Source: Agromyces italicus DSM 16388 (GTDB taxonomy: Bacteria; Actinomycetota; Actinomycetes; Actinomycetales; Microbacteriaceae). From it: 64,000 bases of DNA. The position numbers and the translations under genes were made by a program. The stretch lies in the NCBI RefSeq assembly GCF_000421545.1, contig NZ_ATXF01000009.1:124001-188000 (forward strand), in the 5' to 3' direction. This document shows, in pieces, positions 44,521 through 55,115 of this stretch. Positions within the stretch are counted from its first letter, which is position 1. The number at the start of each line of letters is the position of its first letter. The notes beneath the pieces were generated by a model. That model was not told the DNA's origin. It worked only from the letters and a program-made list of their open reading frames with translations, and made no database searches.

Positions 44521-44596
44521 GGTCTCGCTCGCTCCTCGCAGGGGTCGGGCTTCATCGTACGCGGTCGGGCGCGGTGCGACCCCCTCGCCGGCCCCC

Positions 44597-45397
44597 TCAC
44601 TGCGCGCCGAAGAACCCGATCGCCGCCGTGCGGAACACCCGCGACCCGGGTGCATTGAAGTGGTGCCGCCCGGGCAGCTCGACGAACTCGCCGTTCGGCG
44701 TCGCCTCGGCGAGGAGTCGCGACTCCTCGATGATCGCGTCCTTCGTGCCGGTCGCGAAGAGGATGCGCTGGCGCGGAGGCCTCGACACGTCGGGGTCGGC
44801 GTCGCCGCCGTGCCGCATGCCCTCGGCGAGCGCGATCAGCGCGAGCAGGTCGTTGCCCTCGACCCGTTCGGCGAGCGTCGCGTAGTTGCGGGTCACCGGG
44901 TCGTCGATGGGGGTGCCGTGCAGGGCGTACTCGCGCGCCTGACCGATGTCGAGGCGCGCCAGCGGCCGCCCGTCGGGGATCCCGCCGAGCACGGCGCGAT
45001 CGACGTGCTCGGGCGCCTGCACGGCGAGCTGCCAGCCCACTCGCGCGCCGAGCGAGTAGCCCGCGTAGCGCACGCTGTCGAGGAGATAGGTGTCGAGCAC
45101 GGTCACGAGATCCTGCACGAGCGCCGCCATCGCGTATTCGGATGCCTCGCGCGGCTTGTCGCTCGCGCCGTGCCCGAGCTGGTCGACGCCGAGCACCCGG
45201 TACCCGGCGTTCAGCAGGTCGCGCACCCACCCCGTGTTCACCCAGTTGTCACGGCAGCTCGAGGCGAAACCGTGCACCGCGAGCACGGTCGGCGCCGACT
45301 CATCGCCCCACGAGTACGTCGCGATGCGCCGGCCCTCGGCGGTCATCACGAACTGGGGGTCGGGCATTGCGGTCGGCTGCGGAAGCGAGGCATCCAT
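44597..45397 (-). CDS. Alpha/beta hydrolase
   Basis: Hydrolase of 266 residues. Oxyanion-region motif LAVHGFASSCRDNW, nucleophile elbow YAGYSLGARVG (G-Y-S-L-G), acidic residue in FATGTKDAIIEE, and catalytic His in PGRHHFNAPGSR form a complete triad. The ATG at 45397 (MDASLPQP) has GGGAG ten bases upstream; ATG at 45406 is the alternative. An inverted repeat of the GGATGCCTC motif spans the start region. The substrate is not known. Confidence 0.86.
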   Translation of the reverse strand: MDASLPQPTAMPDPQFVMTAEGRRIATYSWGDESAPTVLAVHGFASSCRDNWVNTGWVRDLLNAGYRVLGVDQLGHGASDKPREASEYAMAALVQDLVTVLDTYLLDSVRYAGYSLGARVGWQLAVQAPEHVDRAVLGGIPDGRPLARLDIGQAREYALHGTPIDDPVTRNYATLAERVEGNDLLALIALAEGMRHGGDADPDVSRPPRQRILFATGTKDAIIEESRLLAEATPNGEFVELPGRHHFNAPGSRVFRTAAIGFFGAQ

Positions 45398-45429
45398 GTT
45401 CGCCATTCTCCCGGTTGTGGATGCCTCGC
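45385..45429. repeat. Inverted pair of the GGATGCCTC motif over the hydrolase start
   Basis: GCGAGGCATCCA (45385-45396) and TGGATGCCTCGC (45418-45429) are perfect 12-bp arms with a 21-base loop. On the minus strand the loop holds the Shine-Dalgarno and one arm covers the start codon and codons 2-4 (Asp-Ala-Ser) of the alpha/beta hydrolase. Confidence 0.6.
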
Positions 45430-45466
45430 GCTGCACGCCGCCCGGTCGCCGCGCGGAACCGCCCGC

Positions 45467-46000
45467 TCAGCCCTGGAAGTCCTCAGGGTCGACGTCGTCG
45501 AGGAACCGCTTGAACTCGGCGAGCTTCGCTTCGTCGTCACCGCCCTCATCACCGGCCGCGCCGTCGGCGCCCTCGTCGCCGGCGAGCTCGGCGGGGATCC
45601 CCGCCTCGTCGAACACCTCGTCGGCGACGAAGATGGGTGCCGCGGCGCGCAGCGCGAGGGCGACGGCGTCCGACGGCCGGGCATCGACGACCTGCCGTCC
45701 GCTGGGGGTCGTGAGCGTGAGCTCGGCATAGAAGGTGCCGTTCTCGATGCGGGTCACGTCGACGCGCTCGACCCGCGAGTCGAGGGTCGCGAACAGGGTC
45801 GTGATGAGGTCGTGCGAGAGTGGCCGCGGCGCCTGCTCTCCCTCGAGCGCGATGAGGATCGAGGTCGCCTCCTGCGCGCCGATCCAGATCGGCAGCACCC
45901 GCGGCGCCCCGGGCTCGAGCTCGTCGTCGAACGGCTTCAGGAGCACGAGGTGCTGCTGCGCGGCGTCGAGCGCGATGCCGAGCACACGGACCTGGACCAT
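45467..46000 (-). CDS. Bifunctional nuclease family protein (DUF151)
   Basis: Protein of 177 residues of the BFN/DUF151 family: MVQVRVLGIALDAAQQHLVLLKPFDDELEPGAPRVLPIWIGAQEATSILIALEG, then PLSHDLITTLFATLDSRVERVDVTRIENGTFYAELTL and VDARPSDAVALALRAAAPIFVADEVFDEAG. The family has proven DNase and RNase activity in plants; in bacteria the role is not established. The C-terminal tail after residue 140 is acidic and repetitive (Gly, Asp, Glu). Divergent from the GH13 gene across 143 bp. Confidence 0.87.
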   Translation of the reverse strand: MVQVRVLGIALDAAQQHLVLLKPFDDELEPGAPRVLPIWIGAQEATSILIALEGEQAPRPLSHDLITTLFATLDSRVERVDVTRIENGTFYAELTLTTPSGRQVVDARPSDAVALALRAAAPIFVADEVFDEAGIPAELAGDEGADGAAGDEGGDDEAKLAEFKRFLDDVDPEDFQG

Positions 46001-46143
46001 CTTTCGAGGGTAGGCGCGTTCGCCGCTCGCCGACAGGGCGGTGCGCCGACTCGCCCCGAACGAGGCGTAGCCCGGCGGCACCGGCTCGGCGAGAATGGCG
46101 GATGCGCGCGGCGAGCGACCGCACCGCATTGAAGGGGACCCGT

Positions 46144-47838
<1,695 letters not shown>

Positions 47839-47844
47839 GCCCGG

Positions 47845-47866
47845 CCGCGCCGGCGCGCCGGCGCGG
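47845..47866. terminator. Palindromic G/C hairpin, likely bidirectional terminator
   Basis: A perfect 22-bp palindrome without a loop lies between the convergent GH13 and DoxX genes, 7 bp after the GH13 stop. All bases are G or C. It may act as terminator in both directions; no T-run follows. Confidence 0.5.
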
Positions 47867-47869
47867 ACC

Positions 47870-48229
47870 TCACGCGAAGATCAGCCACCCGATGCCGACG
47901 GCGAGCGCGATAATGCCGAGGACGAGGCTCGGGGCGAACGGCTCGCGGCGGCGGATGTGCAGGCCCACGGCGACGGCCATCATGCCGGCGAGGCCGAAGG
48001 CTGCGACGGGTGTGAGCCAGGGCGCGATCCCGGTCGCAGCGGGCAGGATCAAGCCGATCGCGCCGATCGCCTCGAGCACGCCGATGCCCTTGAGCTGCGC
48101 GGGGTTGACGTCCTCGACCCAGGGCATCTTCTCGCCGACGCGCTCGTAGGGGGTGACGGCCTTCATCGTGCCGGCCATGACGAAGGCGAGGGCGAGCATG
48201 GCGGTGACGATCCAGAGGGCGATGATCAT
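47870..48229 (-). CDS. DoxX family membrane protein
   Basis: Small membrane protein of 119 residues with four helices: IALWIVTAMLALAFVMAGTMKAV, then KMPWVEDVNPAQLKGIGVLEAIGAIGLILPAATG, AWLTPVAAFGLAGMMAVAVG and SLVLGIIALAVGIGWLIF. The pattern fits the DoxX/YfhJ-like group, some of which act in redox stress. It is divergent from an HxlR regulator with a perfect inverted repeat between, the usual pair in Actinobacteria. Confidence 0.86.
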   Translation of the reverse strand: MIIALWIVTAMLALAFVMAGTMKAVTPYERVGEKMPWVEDVNPAQLKGIGVLEAIGAIGLILPAATGIAPWLTPVAAFGLAGMMAVAVGLHIRRREPFAPSLVLGIIALAVGIGWLIFA

Positions 48230-48244
48230 GGGGATCCCTTCTCG

Positions 48245-48280
48245 GTTACGAAGAGTTCGTAACGCACGATCTGATATCGT
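48245..48280. promoter_or_regulatory. HxlR operator region
   Basis: GTTACGAA-GAG-TTCGTAAC at 48245-48263 is a perfect inverted repeat, and ACGAT-CTGAT-ATCGT at 48266-48280 is a second one 3 bp away. They occupy the divergent region 16-51 bp from the DoxX start and are the likely sites of the HxlR protein. Confidence 0.7.
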
Positions 48281-48354
48281 AGCTCTCGGTACCCTCGCAC
48301 TTCTCGGTGCGTCACGCACCTGCGAGTGCGTATCGCCCCACGAAAGGAATCGCG

Positions 48355-48783
48355 ATGCCTGCCAGGCCCCCACGGGTGCTCGCCACCCGGTCGATCGACG
48401 CCGCCGTCGGTCACGAGGGCACCGCCGCGTGCAGCGTCGACAACCCGGAGAGCGGCGTGATCCGCGAAATCCTCTCCCGAGTCGGCGACAAGTGGAGCAT
48501 GCTCGTCATCGGCGTGCTGCATGACGGGCCGCTGCGCTTCACCGAGTTGCAGCGCAAGGTCGACGGCATCTCGCACCGCATGCTCACGCAGACCCTGCGC
48601 AGCCTCGAACGCGACGGCCTGGTCACGCGCACGAGCTACCCCGAGATCCCGCCCCGGGTCGAGTACGCGGCGACGCCGCTCGGCCGCTCGCTCTCCGAGC
48701 CGGTCATCGAACTCGCCCGGTGGGCCGCGGCACATCGCACCGACATCCTCGACGCGCGCGAGGCGTACGACGCCGAGCGCTGA
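48355..48783 (+). CDS. HxlR family winged-helix regulator
   Basis: Regulator of 142 residues. HxlR winged helix: REILSRVGDKWSMLVIGVLHDGPLRFTELQRKVDGISHRMLTQTLRSLERDGLVTRTSYPEIPPRVEYAATPLGRSL. Family members sense reactive electrophiles or oxidants through Cys residues; here the single candidate Cys is in AACSVDN near the N-terminus. GAAAGGAATCGCG precedes ATG 48355; an earlier start at 48307 lacks an SD. Divergent from DoxX. Confidence 0.92.
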   Translation: MPARPPRVLATRSIDAAVGHEGTAACSVDNPESGVIREILSRVGDKWSMLVIGVLHDGPLRFTELQRKVDGISHRMLTQTLRSLERDGLVTRTSYPEIPPRVEYAATPLGRSLSEPVIELARWAAAHRTDILDAREAYDAER

Positions 48784-48817
48784 GCCGAGCCCTGAGCCGC
48801 GACTCCTGTGTTCGCGG

Positions 48818-49726
48818 TCAGCCGACCAGGTCCGCGTACTCCTGCGCGACCCGCGCCACCTCGTCGACGTAGTCGTCGTCGTGGTTGTACGAGTACACCG
48901 CTGCACGCCAGCCCTCGGGGCTGGTCATCGAGCCCGCAGCGCACAGGTAGCGCCCCGTCGTCAGCGCGGCGTCGTCGAGCTGGTGCGGGTCGGCCACGTC
49001 GTCGCCGTTCGCGTCGCTCGCCCACCGCTCCCAGGTCGTCGGGATGAACTGCATCGGTCCGACCGCCCGATCCCACGTGGTGTCGCCGTCGAGCACGCCG
49101 TCGTCGGTGTCGGCGATCTTCGCGACCCCGTCGCCGTCGAGGGCCCGGCCGATGATCGGCGGGCTCACGTCGCCCGACTCGTCGAGCACGGAGTCGCCGT
49201 GGCGGCCGTGGTCCGACTCGATCGCGCCGATCGCGGCGATCGTCGCCCAGTCGACCCCGCACTTCGGCTCCTCTTCGGCGACTGCGACGTGCGCGAGCGT
49301 GTACGCCGCGAGGGCCCGTTCGGGGATCCCGGTGGTATCGGCCACGGTCTGGAGCCAGTCGCCGTCGACCACTGGCAACGGCAATGCCTCCGGGCCCGAG
49401 CCCGACAGCCCTGCGAGATCGTCGGGCCTCGAACCGACGCCGGCGGAGGCGTCGCCCTCTCCCCCGTCGAGTTCATCGGGCTGCGAGGTCGTCGGGGGCA
49501 GCGCCACGTACGAGCCGTAGGCGGCCGGCGCAGCGAACCCGCCTGGGTTCCTTGCCGTGCCGATCAGGTTCACGGCGACGACGACGCCGACCACCAGCGC
49601 GACGACCCCGACCGTTGCGCCCAGGTAGATCGCGACGCGGGCCGCGGCCCACCCCCAGCCGGGCGGGGTGCGCGCCGACCGACGCGCGACGCGATCGTCG
49701 GCGTCGAAATCGTCGTCCCAAGACAT
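48818..49726 (-). CDS. Membrane-anchored lytic murein transglycosylase-like protein
   Basis: Protein of 302 residues with a cytosolic head of about 30 residues, one transmembrane helix (AIYLGATVGVVALVVGVVVAVNLIG), a Pro/Gly/Ser-rich linker, and an SLT-type domain: DWATIAAIGAIESDHGRHG (catalytic Glu in AIESDHG), RAVGPMQFIPTTWERWASDANGD, DDAALTTGRYLCAAG and WRAAVYSYNHDDDYVDEV. It cleaves the glycan strands of peptidoglycan in the wall space. Alone on the minus strand; divergent from an acyl-CoA dehydrogenase. Confidence 0.9.
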   Translation of the reverse strand: MSWDDDFDADDRVARRSARTPPGWGWAAARVAIYLGATVGVVALVVGVVVAVNLIGTARNPGGFAAPAAYGSYVALPPTTSQPDELDGGEGDASAGVGSRPDDLAGLSGSGPEALPLPVVDGDWLQTVADTTGIPERALAAYTLAHVAVAEEEPKCGVDWATIAAIGAIESDHGRHGDSVLDESGDVSPPIIGRALDGDGVAKIADTDDGVLDGDTTWDRAVGPMQFIPTTWERWASDANGDDVADPHQLDDAALTTGRYLCAAGSMTSPEGWRAAVYSYNHDDDYVDEVARVAQEYADLVG

Positions 49727-49924
49727 CGTTACTCCGTTCGGGCGTTGGTTCAGGTGCCCGTGGGGCCGCCCGGCCACTCGTTCGAGCGCGGCGGCGACGA
49801 CCCCGCAACCACAGTACGCGTCCATCGTGTTCCGCGCCCGCAGATCGTGCCAGTCGGCTCTCGTGAATCGCAGCCTGCCCGACTAGGCTCGGCCACGTCG
49901 GCGCGAAGAAGGGCTGATTGAGTC

Positions 49925-51103
49925 ATGTCGAACACATTCTCCGAAGATCAGCTCGCAATCGTGGCCGCCGTCCGCGAATTCACCGCGGCCGAGCTCGCCC
50001 CCTTCGCGAACGAGCGAGACCAGACGAAGCAGTTCCCCGTCGACGCCCTCGAGCGGGCCGGCCGGCTCGGCCTCGGCGGCATCTACGTCGGTGACGAGGT
50101 CGGCGGATCGGCGCTCAGCCGGATGACCGCGGCGCTCGTCTTCGAAGAGTTGGCCAGAGGCGACACGGCGATCGCCGCATACCTGTCGATCCACAACATG
50201 GTTGCGTGGATGATCGATCGCCACGGCGACGACGTGCAGCGCGAGCGATGGCTGCCCCGCATGTGCTCGCTCGTCGATCGCGGAAGCTACTGCCTCACCG
50301 AGCCGTCGGCCGGGTCGGACGCCGCGGCGGTCACGACCTCGGCCGCGCGAGAGGGCGACGGGTACGTGCTGAACGGAGTGAAGCAGTTCATCTCGGGCGC
50401 GGGCTCCTCCGCGGTCTACCTCGTCTTCGCCCGGACCGGTGAGCCCGGCCCCCGCGGAATCAGCGCGTTCGTCGTTCCGGGCGGAGCATCCGGACTCTCG
50501 TTCGGCGCCGAGGAGAAGAAGATGGGGTGGAACGCCCAGCCGACCCGCCAGGTCGTGCTCGACGGGGTGCGGGTCCCCGTCGCCGACCGGCTCGGCACCG
50601 AGGGCGAGGGCTTCTCGATCGCGATGTCGGGGCTCGACGGCGGGCGGGTGAACATCGCGGCGTGCTCGCTCGGCGGCGCGCAGTGGGCGCTCGACCGCAC
50701 GGTGCGGTACGTGCGGGAGCGTGAGACCTTCGGCCGCCCCCTCGCCGAGCACCAGTCGGTGGTGTTCACCCTCGCTGACATGGCGACCGAACTCCACGCC
50801 GCCCGCCTGCTCGTGCACGACGCCGCCGAGGCGATCGACGCGGGCGACGACGACGCCACGTCGAGGTGTGCGATGGCCAAGCGCTTCGCGACCGATGCGG
50901 CATTCACCGTCGCGAACAGCGCGCTGCAGCTCCACGGCGGGTACGGCTACCTGTCGGAGTACGGCATCGAACGGGTCGTCCGCGACCTTCGGGTGCACCA
51001 GATCCTCGAGGGCACGAACGAAATCATGCGCATGATCGTCGGCCGGCGGCTGCTCAGCTCGCGAGCAGCCCCGAGTGCAGCAGCTCGAGGTAGTTCGCGC
51101 TGA
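49925..51103 (+). CDS. Acyl-CoA dehydrogenase
   Basis: FAD-dependent acyl-CoA dehydrogenase of 392 residues. Motifs: YCLTEPSAGSDAAAV (substrate and flavin loop), GYVLNGVKQFISGAG, ERETFGRPLAEHQSVVFTLADMA, ALQLHGGYGYLSEYGIERVVRDLRVHQILEGTNEIMRMIVGR; the catalytic base is expected at the Glu in LEGTNE. Branched-chain or short-chain acyl-CoA is the likely substrate class. It passes electrons to ETF, encoded 2 kb downstream. The last 50 bp overlap the convergent TetR gene. Confidence 0.92.
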   Translation: MSNTFSEDQLAIVAAVREFTAAELAPFANERDQTKQFPVDALERAGRLGLGGIYVGDEVGGSALSRMTAALVFEELARGDTAIAAYLSIHNMVAWMIDRHGDDVQRERWLPRMCSLVDRGSYCLTEPSAGSDAAAVTTSAAREGDGYVLNGVKQFISGAGSSAVYLVFARTGEPGPRGISAFVVPGGASGLSFGAEEKKMGWNAQPTRQVVLDGVRVPVADRLGTEGEGFSIAMSGLDGGRVNIAACSLGGAQWALDRTVRYVRERETFGRPLAEHQSVVFTLADMATELHAARLLVHDAAEAIDAGDDDATSRCAMAKRFATDAAFTVANSALQLHGGYGYLSEYGIERVVRDLRVHQILEGTNEIMRMIVGRRLLSSRAAPSAAARGSSR

Positions 51104-51638
51104 CGCTCGCCGCCGTGTGACGACCGCCGGGGCGGTACCAGCGGACCGTCGACCACACCGCGTCCCTGATGAAGCGGAACGCGAGCCGGGGGTCGATCGA
51201 CGCTCGGAAGACGCCGTCGCGCTGGCCCGCAGCGATCTGCTCCAGCCACAGTTCCTCGATGCGCGCGGCGCCGTCGACGAGGAACTCGAACCCCGGCTGG
51301 GTCATCAGGAACCCGGTCTCGTTCTGGTAGATGCTCACCTCGTCGGGGCGCTGCTCGATCGTGAGGAACGCGTGCTCGATGAGTCGATCGAGGTGCTCGC
51401 GGGGGCTTCCGCCGCTGCCTGCGATCTGCTCGAACGCGGAGAGCGTGTCGTGCTGGAACGTTCGCAGGATCTCCTGGAGCACCGCCTCCTTCGAGGCGAA
51501 GTGATGATACAGGCTGCCAGAGAGGATGCCGGCCTCGTCGGCGATGTCGCGCACGGTCGTCGACGAGTATCCGCGCGACGCGATGAGCCTCGTCGCGATC
51601 GCGATGATCTGCTCGCGCCGCCCCGGTCCGTCGCCCAC
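51054..51638 (-). CDS. TetR family regulator, KstR2-like
   Basis: Repressor of 194 residues. HTH GYSSTTVRDIADEAGILSGSLYHHFASKEAVLQ is near-identical to the KstR2 segment (RDIADGAGILSGSLYHHFASKEE), and the end FRFIRDAVWSTVRWYRPGGRHTA also matches. KstR2 represses cholesterol-ring (HIP) degradation genes and is lifted by HIP-CoA. GTG 51638 starts one base after the cytochrome gene stop, so it is the last gene of the etfBA operon. An AnCAAGnnCTTGnT palindrome lies upstream of etfB. The ligand is probably an acyl-CoA. Confidence 0.9.
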   Translation of the reverse strand: MGDGPGRREQIIAIATRLIASRGYSSTTVRDIADEAGILSGSLYHHFASKEAVLQEILRTFQHDTLSAFEQIAGSGGSPREHLDRLIEHAFLTIEQRPDEVSIYQNETGFLMTQPGFEFLVDGAARIEELWLEQIAAGQRDGVFRASIDPRLAFRFIRDAVWSTVRWYRPGGRHTAASVSANYLELLHSGLLAS

Positions 51639-51639
51639 G

Positions 51640-53163
51640 TCAGCGCCCGCTGACCTTGCCGAACAGGCGCGCGATGGGCGCCAGCACGAGCGGTCGCGCG
51701 GCGACCCAGGCCGCGGCGATCACGGCGAGCGAACCGACGAAGATCCAGAATCCCGCCCAGTTCACGACGTCCTGGCTCGCGTACATGTGGTTGAGGTTGC
51801 GGAGCGCACCCGTCGCGAAGACGAGCCCGACGTGCACGATGATGAACAGCACGAAATAGAGCATCACCGGGAAGTGCACGGCGCGCGCCCACTCGACCGG
51901 GTAGAGGCGGTTCAGGGTCTTCGCGTTCTTCGGCCACAGGCCCGACATGCGCACGCCCGTGATCGCCGCGAGCGGGGCGGCGATGAAGACCGTGAGGAAG
52001 TAGGCGATCTGCTGCAGGCTGTTGTAGTTCACCCAGCCGTTCTCGGTCGGCCAGTCGAGCGAGAGGTACTGGAGCAGGGCCGAGAGCGCGTTCGGGAAGA
52101 CCTCCCAGCTCGTCGGCACGATCCGCATCCACTGCCCGGTCGCGAAGAGCAGCACGACGAACACGAGCCCGTTGACGAGCCAGAGGATGTCGAGCGACTG
52201 GTGGAACCAGAGCGCCAGGCTGATCTTGCGCTTGGCGTTCCACCGCGGCGACCAGAACGCGGTCGGCCGCTTCTGCGTGCGCACCTGGAGGCCCGACCGC
52301 ATGATGAGCACGATCAGGAACACGTTGAAGAAGTGCTGCCACCCGATCCACGCCGGGATCCCGACGGGTGCCGACTCGGGCAGGTGGTACTCGCCCGGGT
52401 ACGCGGCGATGAAGTCCTGCATCGGCGCGAGGGCGAGCAGCCAGTTGACCACGACGACGACGCCGGTCGCGGCGAGCAGCAGCCCGAATCCGCCGATGGC
52501 GAGGGCACCGGCCCATTCGGCGCGCGTGTACGGTCCGTACAGCTTCGGCCACGGTTCGGCGGCAGGGCGGTCGGATGCCAGGACCCGCGCCGCACGACGG
52601 GGCTGCGCGGCCGGGGTTCGCTGGGGCGCCGGTGCCGGGGTGCGCGTGGCGGTCGATGCCGGCCCCTCCTCCACGACGGACGCGACCTCGACGGCCGGCG
52701 TCTCGACGACCGGCGCTTCGACGACGCGTTCTGCCCGCACGGGCGCGGTGCCTGCGGGCGGCCACGGCTCGCCCCCGGCCACGCGGGGCAGGCCGCGGCG
52801 CAGTGCGACTCCACCCCCGGCGGCAACAGCCGCGCCGACGGGTGCAGCTGCGACCGCTGCCGCCGGTGCGGCCTCGGGAGCGCTCGCGCTCGTGGCATCC
52901 GCGGTGCTCGTCGGAGCCGTGATCGCCACCGAGCCGGCCGGAGGCCAGGGCTCACCGCCGGCCACGCGGGGGAGGCCCCGCCGCAGCGCTCGACCCGCGA
53001 CGACGGTCTCGGCGGCCGGCGCAACAGCCACCGGTGCAGCAGCCGTGGCGGCGGTCGGAACAGCCGCCGTCGCCACGACCGCGATCTCGACCACCGGCGG
53101 CCAGAGTTCGCCGCCCGCGACCCGGGGCAGCCCCTGCCTGGTCGTTCGCCCGTACGTCGCCAT
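51640..53163 (-). CDS. Cytochrome b-like membrane protein with N-terminal [13 protein letters not shown] repeats
   Basis: Protein of 507 residues. Residues 1-205 are Ala/Pro-rich and carry three near-identical copies of [15 protein letters not shown] (about 9-23, 61-75, 122-136), with a degenerate fourth ([10 protein letters not shown]). From about residue 215 come several helices with His-rich segments ([52 protein letters not shown]) suited to heme ligation, in the style of cytochrome b561/formate dehydrogenase gamma. It sits directly after etfA and is followed by the KstR2-like gene. A membrane electron acceptor for ETF is the natural inference; ETF-quinone oxidoreductase is not present here. 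Confidence 0.82.
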   Translation of the reverse strand: MATYGRTTRQGLPRVAGGELWPPVVEIAVVATAAVPTAATAAAPVAVAPAAETVVAGRALRRGLPRVAGGEPWPPAGSVAITAPTSTADATSASAPEAAPAAAVAAAPVGAAVAAGGGVALRRGLPRVAGGEPWPPAGTAPVRAERVVEAPVVETPAVEVASVVEEGPASTATRTPAPAPQRTPAAQPRRAARVLASDRPAAEPWPKLYGPYTRAEWAGALAIGGFGLLLAATGVVVVVNWLLALAPMQDFIAAYPGEYHLPESAPVGIPAWIGWQHFFNVFLIVLIMRSGLQVRTQKRPTAFWSPRWNAKRKISLALWFHQSLDILWLVNGLVFVVLLFATGQWMRIVPTSWEVFPNALSALLQYLSLDWPTENGWVNYNSLQQIAYFLTVFIAAPLAAITGVRMSGLWPKNAKTLNRLYPVEWARAVHFPVMLYFVLFIIVHVGLVFATGALRNLNHMYASQDVVNWAGFWIFVGSLAVIAAAWVAARPLVLAPIARLFGKVSGR

Positions 53164-53169
53164 CGGGGG

Positions 53170-54159
53170 TTACGCCTTCCGCGCCTCGAGCGCCGAGATC
53201 AGCTGCGGCACGACCGTGAACAGGTCGCCCACGATGCCGAAGTCGGCGATCTCGAAGATGGGGGCGTCGGCGTCCTTGTTGATCGCGACGATCGTCTTCG
53301 CGGTCTGCATGCCGGCGCGGTGCTGGATCGCGCCCGAGATGCCGAGCGCGATGTACAGCTGCGGCGACACCGAGACGCCGGTCTGCCCAACCTGGTACGA
53401 CTGCGGGACGTAACCGGCGTCGACGGCGGCGCGCGAGGCGCCGACGGCCGCGCCGAGCACGTCGGCGAGCTGGTCGACGAGGGCGAACTGCTCCTCCGAG
53501 CCGAGGCCGCGGCCGCCCGAGACGACCTTCGCGGCGCCCTTCAGCTCGGGGCGCGAGGAGGTCACGACCTCCGCGTCGATGCTGCCGACGACGGCGGCCC
53601 GGCGATCGGATGCCACGACCGCGAGCCGCTCGCTCGACGCGGGCTGCGCCTCGGCGCGCGCATCCACCGCGCCCTCGCGCACGGTGACGACGGGAGCGCC
53701 CCACGTGACGGCGGAGTCGACGTTGTACGCGCCGCCGTAGACCGAGTGGTGGGCGATGACGCCCTCGGCGTCGCGGGAGACGCCGACCGCGTCGACGGCG
53801 AGGCCCGAGCGGGTGCGCGCGGCGAAGCGCGCGGCGATCTCGCGACCCTCGATGGAGTTCGAGACGAGCACGGCGTCGGGCCGCACGAGTTCGGCGGCGG
53901 CGGCGAGCGCGTCGGCGGCGGGCACGGTGAGCTGCGCGCCGATCCCGGCGTGCTCGGCGACGAGCACGTGGGTCGCGCCGAGCGCGGCGGCATCCGTTGC
54001 GAGGCGGTCGCCGTCGGTACCGGAGCCTGCGACGACGACCGCGACGGGCGTGCCGACGCCGGCGGCGGCGCCGAGGAGGCCTGCGGCGCTCTTGGCGAGC
54101 TCGCCCGCCGGCGTCGTGTCGAGGAGAACGAGGATGGAGTCGGGCTGGAAGTCAGTCAT
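53170..54159 (-). CDS. etfA: Electron transfer flavoprotein alpha subunit
   Basis: ETF alpha subunit of 329 residues. The C-terminal FAD domain has [95 protein letters not shown], the ETF alpha signature. It pairs with etfB, which lies 12 bp upstream. ETF collects electrons from acyl-CoA dehydrogenases, two of which are encoded nearby, and passes them on to the membrane. It is followed 6 bp later by the cytochrome-b-like gene. Confidence 0.96.
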   Translation of the reverse strand: MTDFQPDSILVLLDTTPAGELAKSAAGLLGAAAGVGTPVAVVVAGSGTDGDRLATDAAALGATHVLVAEHAGIGAQLTVPAADALAAAAELVRPDAVLVSNSIEGREIAARFAARTRSGLAVDAVGVSRDAEGVIAHHSVYGGAYNVDSAVTWGAPVVTVREGAVDARAEAQPASSERLAVVASDRRAAVVGSIDAEVVTSSRPELKGAAKVVSGGRGLGSEEQFALVDQLADVLGAAVGASRAAVDAGYVPQSYQVGQTGVSVSPQLYIALGISGAIQHRAGMQTAKTIVAINKDADAPIFEIADFGIVGDLFTVVPQLISALEARKA

Positions 54160-54170
54160 CGTCGCTTTCC

Positions 54171-54947
54171 TTACGCGAGCCGGTTCTGGACGAGGTACTC
54201 GGCGAGGCGCTCGCCGGCATCGCCCTCGTCGACGATCTTGGTGCCTGCGGTGCGCGGCGGCTTCTCTGCGAGCGAGATCATGATCGAGCGCGAGGCCTCG
54301 GCGGTGTCGGCGTCGACTCCGATGTCGGCGAGCGAGAGCGTCTCGAAGGGCTTCTTCTTGGCGGCCATGATGCCCTTGAAGTTCAGGAACCGGGCGTCGG
54401 GCAGCCGCTCGGTGATCGAGATCACCGCGGGCAGGGTCGCCGTGACCTGCATCGTGCCATGGTCGCTCGCGCGCTCGCCGCGCACCTCGCCGTCGGCGAT
54501 CTCGACCGAGTTGAGGCTCGTGGCGTTCGGCACGTCGAGGAGCTCGGCGATCATCGCGGGCAGCACGCCGCCCGATCCGTCGGTCGACTCGTTGCCGGCC
54601 AGCACCAGGTCGAACCCGATGCGCTGCAGCGTCGCGGCGAGCGCTTCGGCGGTCAGCCCGAGGTCGGCCCCGGTGAGCGCGTCGTCGACGAGCTGCACGG
54701 CCGACGACGCCCCCATGGCGAGCCCCTTGCGTACGGTCGCCGCCGCCGATTCGGGCGACATCGAGAGCACGACCACTTCGGTGTCGGCATGACCGTCGGC
54801 GTACGAGAGCGCCACTTCGAGTGCGCGCTCGCCGATCTCGTCGAGCACCGTGTCGCTCGCCGCGCGATCGGCGAGGCCGGTCTCGAGGTTCAGCTTGCGG
54901 TCCCCGTAGGTGTCGGGGACCTCCTTGACCAGGACGACGATCTTCAT
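54171..54947 (-). CDS. etfB: Electron transfer flavoprotein beta subunit
   Basis: ETF beta subunit of 258 residues: [24 protein letters not shown], then [50 protein letters not shown], and the beta-subunit signature [30 protein letters not shown]. It carries AMP in the canonical protein. First gene of the etfB-etfA-cytochrome-TetR operon, divergent from fadE with a KstR2-type palindrome between. Confidence 0.96.
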   Translation of the reverse strand: MKIVVLVKEVPDTYGDRKLNLETGLADRAASDTVLDEIGERALEVALSYADGHADTEVVVLSMSPESAAATVRKGLAMGASSAVQLVDDALTGADLGLTAEALAATLQRIGFDLVLAGNESTDGSGGVLPAMIAELLDVPNATSLNSVEIADGEVRGERASDHGTMQVTATLPAVISITERLPDARFLNFKGIMAAKKKPFETLSLADIGVDADTAEASRSIMISLAEKPPRTAGTKIVDEGDAGERLAEYLVQNRLA

Positions 54948-54979
54948 TCCGCTCCTTCGACGAGAGACGCTTCATCCTA

Positions 54980-54993
54980 ACCAAGCACTTGCT
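54980..54993. promoter_or_regulatory. KstR2-type operator between etfB and fadE
   Basis: ACCAAGCACTTGCT at 54980-54993 fits the KstR2 consensus AnCAAGnnCTTGnT exactly. The symmetric core CAAGCA-CT-TGCTTG spans 54982-54995. It lies 33 bp from the etfB start and about 120 bp from the fadE start, in the shared divergent promoter region. Confidence 0.72.
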
Positions 54994-55115
54994 TGACTGG
55001 GAACGGCACTTTTTTGTGGCGGATCACCAAAGCGAACCCGAGCAGCCACGAACCGCTTGGTGGAATCCGCACAGTTTCCGGCGGGCGCTCGGCATGCCGG
55101 GGCTACGCTGCGGGC

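Noticed and set aside
52756..53139. Near-identical 45-bp DNA blocks at 52756, 52939 and 53095 as mobile repeats
   Set aside because: They are in-frame and encode the [13 protein letters not shown] motifs; base differences are mostly silent, so protein-level selection explains them.
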